A DNA stretch of 64,000 nt from Gigaspora margarita. Lineage: Eukaryota > Glomeromycota > Glomeromycetes > Diversisporales > Gigasporaceae. This document shows positions 57,495-64,000 of this stretch, piece after piece. The stretch covers positions 114,730-178,729 of the forward strand of contig WTPW01000626.1 of the NCBI GenBank assembly GCA_009809945.1, written 5' to 3'. A model generated the notes under the pieces. That model saw only the letters and a program-made list of their open reading frames with translations, did not search any database and had not been told where the DNA came from. How positions within the stretch are numbered: the stretch's first letter is position 1; each line of letters starts with the position of its first letter. A program made the translations under genes and the position numbers.

Positions 57495-58818
57495 CTATAA
57501 TAGCAGCATAAGGACATCACATTAGTAATTAGGTTCTGTGACTATAATGACAATACAAGACCTCTTCTTTTGATAATTAAGCATCACAGCTACAATAATA
57601 GTGCAAGAACCTCATATTGTAATTAGATTTCACAGCTGAAATAGTAGTGCAAGAATCTTATATTTTAGTAGTTAGATTATATAGTTGCAATTAGCAGTAC
57701 AAAGATAATTTATAAATAATTAGGCTTTATAATTATGACAATAGTGTAAGCACAATTAGGTTCCATGACTATATTAATAGTACAAAGGCCTCTATTATGA
57801 TTATTTTTGTAGCTGCAATGGCCTTATGCTGTAGTTAGGCTTTATGGCTACAATAGTAGTGCAAAAATCTAATGTTTTGATTAAGTTCTGTAACTGGATT
57901 AGCAGTTCAAGGATCTCATGTTTCTTATTAGGTTCAAAGCTATAATAATAATACAATGACTTTATGTTAAAATTAGGGTCTATAACTATAGTAGTAGAAC
58001 AAGGGCCCATGTTGTAATTTGCTCTATGGTTGCATAACAGTACAAAGACCTCATGTTTTTTATTAGGCTCTGTAGCTGTAATAGCAGTACAAGGACCTTA
58101 TATAGTAATTAAACAAGGACTCATATTTTGGTTAGGCTCTATAGCTGTGATAGTAGTGCAAGAACCTTATGTTATGATTAGTCTTATAGATGCAATATCA
58201 GTACAAGAATATCTTGTTTTTATTAAGCATTGTAACTACAATAGCAGTGCATATTATAATCAGACTCTATGGCTATAGTAGTAGTGCCAGGACCTTATGT
58301 TTTGATTAGGCTCTGTAGCTACAATAGCAGCACAAGAACTTAATATTGTAAATAGACTCCATAGCTATAGTAGTAGTGCAAGGACCTTATAATTTGATTA
58401 GGCACCTGCAGTTCAATATCAGTACAAGGGCCTCATGTTCTAATCAGACTTCATGACTAGAATAGCAGTACTGCACAAGAACCTCTAGTTTTTTATTAGG
58501 CTCTATTACTGAGATAGCAGGACCCTGAAATATACATAGATAGGTCAGGTATTAGTTTGCTTATTTTTAGGAGTTTTTATACAAATCTTTTCTATTTTTA
58601 GTAATTTTTTGCTTATTTTTGAGGTTTTTTCTGCAGCTCTTTCTATTTTTGGTAATTTTATAATTAACCTGACCTATCTATGTATATTTTGGGGTTCTGC
58701 AATAGCAGTGCAAGAACCTCATATTATAATTAGACTCCATGTCTACAGTAATAGTGCAAGAACCTCATATTTGAATTAGGCTTTGTGGCTACAATAGTAG
58801 ACAAGGACCTATAGGTAA
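57495..58818. repeat. 46-bp minisatellite, about 25 copies, interrupted by an element
   Basis: The unit is close to AGTGCAAGAACCTCATATTA followed by TAATTAGGCTCTGTAGCTAC and AATAGC, repeated with many substitutions. A 180-bp element sits at 58519-58698. The frames at 57801-58278 follow the repeat period and are not genes. Confidence 0.9.
58519..58698. mobile_element. 180-bp miniature element of the AGGACCC family, in the minisatellite
   Basis: Same sequence family and length as 4979-5158: AGGACCCTGAAATATACATA with a reversed right end, through GATAGGTCAGG. Flanks GAGATAGC (58511-58518) and GCAATAGC (58699-58706) match 6/8. They also fit the minisatellite phase on both sides. Confidence 0.85.
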
Positions 58819-59027
58819 GTAATAGTATTTACGCTATACATAATGCAATTAATTTAACTAATTCTCTTTGTGACTATGAGATCTTTTCTTGGCATTCTTA
58901 GAATAAATAGTTTGTTTTTTAGTATAATTTGCATAAAAGCATATGGTTAATTTGGTTAAAAATATTTAGAATCTAGTTATCCTACTATATATTATAGAGC
59001 TGGTAAAATAATAGTAAATGAAATCCC

Positions 59028-59334
59028 AGATAGCAATTATTTTGTTAACAATCACTTTACTGACATAACATCTCACCAACAAATATTCTCTAACAATTTA
59101 CTAACAGTTTATTTCACTAAAGCTCATTTCACTGGCAAAGTATTTCGGGTCATTGTTATTAGGATTAGGATAGGGTTAAAGTAGAATTAGAGTTAAAGTT
59201 AGTTGCTTTTTTAAAAAACTTGTCAGTGAAATAAGCTTTGGTGAAACAAACTGTCAGTAAAATGACTTGTCACAGAATATTTGGCAGAAAATGTTATGTT
59301 GGTAAAGTAATTATTGGTGAAATAATATGGACCC
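59028..59334. mobile_element. Miniature inverted-repeat element, family A, copy 3
   Basis: Left AGATAGCAATTATTTTG, right reversed GGGTCCATATTATTTCACC, with arm repeats as in the other copies and a TTAGGATTAGGATAGGGTTA loop. Flanks GAAATCCC (59020-59027) and AAAATCTC (59335-59342) match 6/8. It is the most diverged of the three. Confidence 0.8.
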
Positions 59335-60175
59335 AAAATCTCTATATATTTTTTTTATACTGTAAATAAAGATATATGATTGAGCAATAATAAAGATGAT
59401 TGTTCAAGTAATTGTAGTAATTGTATAAGTTTGTAATAATCTACAAATTAAATTATTGTAGTTTGCAAAAATATGTAAAATTTGCTAAGTAAAAAAAAAC
59501 AATCAATAATTTCTGATTCTAATTTTCAATTTTTTTAACTTTTTTTAGACTTTTAAAAGCATATTTATTATTTTGTAAAATATTTAACTAAATATTTTTG
59601 TAGAAATGCTATAGAATTGTAAATTCATTATTTTGTAATATTACTTTTGTAATATTATTTGCTCATTTGTCTTTTGTAAAGAATTTGAATATTGATTCTT
59701 TTTTAGAACAATAAAATTTACTAATGCATTATGAGTGAAAAAAATTTAAAGTTGTTAGTTTATTTATACTACTTATTTTATTTAGTATTTTTAATATTGT
59801 AAAATTATTTACAATATATAAAGTAAATTGTTTTAGTTTAATTTGTATTGTGTTTAATATAGTTTTTAATAATTTAATTTAAAATATTGTTATATTTTGT
59901 TAATATTTTGTAAGTGACTTTTTGTTTGTTATTTGTATTTGGTTATATGTTGGTTTTTTGGTTTATGATATATAGTTTTAGAATTTTATTTATATTTGAT
60001 TTTAGATTAAATAAGTGATTTATTTATTTTAAAAGAAATAATATATAAATTTATTTTTTTTAATATAGGTATTTATTTTTTTGTATATGTTTATAAAAAA
60101 GTTAATTAGTTAATTTTATTATTGAGTTTATTTAGTTTTTGATATTTAGTTAAAATTTTTTAAATTATACAGTTC
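59335..60175. other. Extremely AT-rich spacer
   Basis: Almost entirely A and T with TTTATTT and TTTGT runs. Nothing recognised. Confidence 0.6.
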
Positions 60176-61210
60176 GAACAACCTAGTCCTGACAAATAGA
60201 ATTTTCTAGCGACCAAATCTGAAATTTACATATTGTGGCCAAATTTGATATTTTTATTATATGCGGCCAAATTTGATATTTTCATTATATGCAGCCAAAT
60301 TTGATATTTTCTTATATACGGCCAAATTTGATATTTTCATTATATTGGCACATGCAAATTACTTTAATTGATAGTCATGCCAGTTAATCAGATATCGTCT
60401 GTAGTGTAACATGATGCAAATCACAAATAAAAATTACTATAGTGTAAATGTGGCATGCATTCATATAAAAATATTTTTTACTAAGTTAATAAACATGCCC
60501 ACTATTTGAAAGTTGTAGAGCTCGTCAAGACGCATCTAACGGTGGTTAGATCATCCTAATCGGCCCAGTGGATAGCAAGATATCGTTGAAAAACGATTGG
60601 ATGACTATATAAAGTCTCTATGTAATTTACATAGAGATTTTATATAGTCATCCAATCGTTTTTTGATGATATCTTGCCATCCACTGGGTCTATTTGGATG
60701 ATCTAACCACTATTGGATGCGTCTCGACGAGCTCTACAACTTTCAATTAGTGGCATATATCGTTAACTTAGTAAAAAAATATTTTTATATGTATGCACGC
60801 CACATTCACACTATAGTGATATATAGGGCAGCCAAATTTAGTAGCCAAATTAGTAGTATATTTAGGGCGGTCAAATTTAATATATATAGGGTGGCCAAAT
60901 TTAGTATAAATAGGGCAGCCAAATTTAGTATATATAGGGTGGTCAAATTTAGTATACATAGGGTGGCAAAATTGCTTGTTTTAATAATATATATAGGGCG
61001 GCCAAATTTTATATTTAATTATAAAAATACTATAACTTCAACCTGCTATAACTTTTTTATAAATAGATTTAAAAAAATTAAAAACCATGGAAGTGTTTAG
61101 CTTGTTTTGATTTAACATTTTAAGATAGTATTTTTAGGTTACTTTTCTTTTTAAAGAAGGATTAGCAATTTGAATGTCATCAATTTTATTTGTTAGAACT
61201 AGGTTGTTTG
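60176..61210. mobile_element. 1-kb inverted-repeat element carrying GGCCAAATTT repeats and a nested hairpin
   Basis: Left GAACAACCTAGTCCTGACAA, right reversed CAAACAACCTAGTTCTAACA, followed by AATAGAATT/AATAAAATT. Inside, 60232-60355 holds five GGCCAAATTTGATATTTT units. On the far side of a hairpin, 60825-61010 holds about eight GGGCGGCCAAATTTAGTATA units. The hairpin (60435-60817) is probably a later insertion. No coding; a frame at 60717-61100 follows the repeat. Confidence 0.65.
60435..60817. mobile_element. Foldback element, family D, copy 2 (nearly perfect)
   Basis: A 383-bp hairpin with ends ACTATAGTGTAAATGTGGCA and, reversed, ACTATAGTGTGAATGTGGCG. It pairs throughout to a centre at ATGTAATTTACAT near 60625. 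Landmarks: GACGCATCTAACGGTGGTTA and TCCACTGGG. Shared with 56099-56460. Confidence 0.87.
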
Positions 61211-61610
61211 CACGTAGTAAATTAATAGATTTATGTTTATATTTTAGATTTTGTAAGGTTTATTTTTGTAATGTTTTATGCAAAAAAGCAAATTAGGTGG
61301 ATTCTAAATTGAATTGTGTTAAGCATAGTGTGTAAAACATTTTAAATTTATATAAAATAGATTGCAAATCAATTTGTATAACTAATATTATATGATTTAT
61401 ATATAAACACCATATGAGTTAACTAATTAGAATTAACAGTTCTTTGCATAATCCTCAAAAAATATGTAGTATTTCCCAAAAACTTTGATTTTATATGAAG
61501 TTAATTTTTTTTAAAGCAATACTATTGTAAAACTTCACTATTATAAACAATCTATTTAATTTACTTTACAGAAACTAGTACTTTTTTTAGATGAGTTTAA
61601 GATAGTTTAA
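61211..61610. other. AT-rich spacer, nothing recognised
   Basis: No gene or structure supported. Confidence 0.55.
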
Positions 61611-61925
61611 GATAATATTAAAGTTATTAATATTATTTTTTTTATAATTAAAAGATTATTTTAAGATTTAAAATCTAAAAATAATANTNTTANNATNNTT
61701 TAATAATTATAAATTATTATAAGATAATTATATGATTATTGGTTAAGATTATTTTAAGATGTTTTTAAGATTTTACTAAGATTTTTTTAAGATGATGATA
61801 AGATTATTTTAAGATTATTTTAAGATTATTTTAAAATTGTTTTAAGATTATTATAAGATAAGATTATTATAAGATTATTTTAAGATTATTATAAGATTAT
61901 TAGGAGTATTATAAGATTATTATAA
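61610..61925. repeat. AAGATTATTTT microsatellite with ambiguous bases
   Basis: Tandem 10-11-base units AAGATTATTTT/AAGATTATTAT. Several N bases at 61687-61699 show the assembler had trouble here. Confidence 0.9.
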
Positions 61926-62084
61926 GATATAATTTTGATAATTTTATTATAATCTTTTAGATTATAATAAATCAATAAAAAAAATTAGGTAGTTTCTGTA
62001 AAGTACATATCAAATTTTGATACAAATTGGCTTAAGTGTTAAAAGTTGTCTTGTCATAGTGCTTTCTAACTATAAGGATTTTGG

Positions 62085-63518
62085 AGGACCCTGAAGGATA
62101 CATATATAACTCAGATCTAGGCTCAAAATTTTAATATAACTTTATATACTTAATTTTATTAAAAGCTTTATACAAAATTATCATATAAGTTCAAATTTTA
62201 CTATAAATTATACAATTTTAGATCTAAGTTTATATACTATATATTCCTATTCTGAAAATAAACTACTCTTACCAAAAAATCTAAAAACTTGTTTTATCCA
62301 AAAATAAGCTACTCCCAATCGATAATAGTCACTACATCGTAAGTCCAAATTTTACTATACAAAACAGTTATAATTGCTTAAGTAAACTTGACTTGTTTGG
62401 AAGATCAAAATACATATATTATTAAATTTTTATACAAATTGGAGAACTTTTTATTATTTAAGTTTTAATTTTTACATTCATCAAAAAATTAAAAATTTTT
62501 TAAAAAATATATATGATGAACATAAAAATTACAAGTTAAATAATAAAAAGTTCTCTGATTTGTATAAAATTTTGAAGAATATGCATTTTTATATTATGCA
62601 CATATTTACTTATGCCCAGATAATCAATTTATATAGTAAAATTGGACTTTGTTATATAGCAATTATTTGCGATCGCTAATAAGCTTTTTGCACAGATATT
62701 TTTTAAAAAAAATTCATATGCATATAATCTTGTGCAGGCAAGTTTTTTGTGAGAAAAAAATGAATAAATAAACAAATAAATAATTAAATAAAAAAGTGAT
62801 ATATATACCATATGTTTCCAAAAATAAGCTACGTTTTTGGATGATTTTTGGACACAAAAAATCTGAGAGTAGATTTTTGGCAATCGCAATAGTCATTACA
62901 TAGTAAAGTCTAAATTCTACTATGTAAATCAGACTATTATTGCTTAAATAAACTTATTCAAAAGATAAATATATATATATGCTAAAATTTTCATCTATAT
63001 TGAAGCACCTTTTATTATTAAACCTTTAATTTTTAAGATCAATGAATATATTTTTGTAATAAAATTTTAATTTTACTATTGAATGTAAAAATTAAAAGTC
63101 AAATAATTAAAAGTTCTCAGATTTTGATAAAATTTTTAAAGTATGCATATTTTGATCTTCTGAACAAGTTTACTTAAGCAACTTTAATTAATTTGGATAG
63201 TAAACTTTGGACTTTACTATGAACTGACTATTATCGATCATGGGGTAGCTTATTTTTAGATCAAAAGCATTTTTACATTTTTGAATTTAAACAAGAGGGT
63301 AGTATATAGTTACTTTTGAAAAAATACAGTATAGTATCATTATACAAAATAAAAATCTAACTAGTTATAAAAATATCTTTGTTATACAAATAACTATTTA
63401 ACTTTTCAAAAAATTACCTGTTGGTTACACAAATTTAAATATACAATATATTAAAAAAATTATATAATATATCTATACAAAATCAGATCTTAGTATTATA
63501 TATATTCTTTGGGGTCCT
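62085..63518. mobile_element. 1.43-kb element of the AGGACCC family with two internal hairpins
   Basis: Left AGGACCCTGAAGGATACATA, right reversed AGGACCCCAAAGAATATATA, both leading to an AGATCT word. Flanks GATTTTGG (62077-62084) and GGTTTTGG (63519-63526) match 7/8. Inside are two similar palindromes (about 62335-62680 and 62890-63240). Each has GTAAACTT..GTTC-type arms, a GTCCAAATTTTACTAT-type outer word, and AATAAGCTAC words between them. No transposase. Confidence 0.83.
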
Positions 63519-63674
63519 GGTTTTGGTTTGAATCAACTTAGTCAGAGTATTTGCTTTGGCACTAGTATATCGTACCAGGCACCACCACATTAATTATGAA
63601 GAAATAAGTCATTTATTATTATAGGCCAGTGCAAAATATAAATACACTATGCTAAAATTTATATTGTCTACATA

Positions 63675-63925
63675 TGGGGGTGGGTCAATAGAAAAGGGAC
63701 AAATCATTTTTAGTAAAATTTTTTTAATTTTTAAATTAAAATATCTTGACAACTATTTAATCAAATTTGGCAAAAATTTTTTTATTTTAATCTTGAAATT
63801 ATATAAAATTAAAATAAAAAAAAAATCATTAAATTTATTAAGATAGTTGTTAAGATATTTAAGCTTAAAGTCAAGAAAACTTTTACTTAGAAAAAATTTG
63901 TCCCTTTTCTATTGACTCACCCCCA
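63675..63925. mobile_element. TA-flanked miniature element, 251 bp (TGGGGGTG family)
   Basis: Ends TGGGGGTGGGTCAATAGAAA and, reversed, TGGGGGTGAGTCAATAGAAA, continuing through AGGGACAAAT. TA on each side (63673-63674, 63926-63927). The frame at 63649-63846 lies over it and is not a gene. Confidence 0.87.
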
Positions 63926-64000
63926 TATAAAAGTTTTTATATACATCAAAAAAATAAATAAGGTGCAGATCTGCACAAATCTGCAACCTTAAAAATTTTT

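Noticed and set aside
60717-61100. 127-residue frame
   Set aside because: Its reading is generated by the GGCCAAATTTAGTATA repeat and part of a hairpin.

Overview
The window is a very AT-rich, gene-poor stretch of eukaryotic nuclear DNA packed with transposable elements. The LINE reverse transcriptases, the Tnp2/Plavaka-type transposase, the TA-flanked miniature elements and the two tRNA-headed SINE families resemble, from memory, those of arbuscular mycorrhizal fungi (Glomeromycotina, e.g. Rhizophagus or relatives). That assignment is an inference; no marker gene in the window proves it. There is no rRNA, no intact tRNA gene, no CRISPR array and no bacterial operon structure. A 291-base assembly gap lies at 36940-37231, with scattered N bases at 19966, 49466 and 61687-61699.

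Layout. 1-3.5 kb: an inverted-repeat miniature element and a pogo/Tc1-like DNA transposon with a nested hairpin element. 3.5-17.7 kb: two decayed LINEs. The first carries a 180-bp 8-bp-TSD element and a complete SINE. The second carries a 2.8-kb hAT-like element, which itself holds two smaller elements. 17.7-22.9 kb: miniature elements, two SINEs of a second family and a reverse-strand SINE of the first family. 22.9-26.5 kb: a decayed Tnp2/Plavaka (CACTA-type) transposase on the minus strand. 27.3-29.5 kb: tandem repeats and a third SINE. 30.5-31.7 kb: a 1.2-kb palindromic element. 31.7-34.9 kb: the only stretch that looks like ordinary host DNA, with an intact 233-residue class I SAM-dependent methyltransferase gene (minus strand) and a possible 3' exon at 34681-34917. 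34965-42481: a 7.5-kb unit bounded by inverted repeats and a near-perfect 8-bp target duplication. Inside it are nested palindromes, a 2.3-kb element, a probable solo LTR, a long hairpin, a minisatellite and a Helitron-like 3' end. 43144-55274: a degraded Ty3/Gypsy LTR retrotransposon fossil with both LTRs, itself invaded by two elements. 55.3-64 kb: more miniature elements, hairpins, a 46-bp minisatellite with an element inserted in it, and a further 8-bp-TSD element.

How the parts fit together. Almost everything is parasitic DNA in layers. The order of insertion can be read from target duplications and split elements. Both SINE families share their 3' ends with the 3' end of the second LINE, which suggests that LINE family mobilised them. 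LINE coding regions show many Trp-to-stop and G-to-A type changes, as expected from cytosine deamination or a RIP-like process. Several unrelated-looking palindromic elements share one 17-base core (CTGAACAAGTTTACTTA), pointing to a common foldback family. The methyltransferase is the one gene likely to be expressed as protein.
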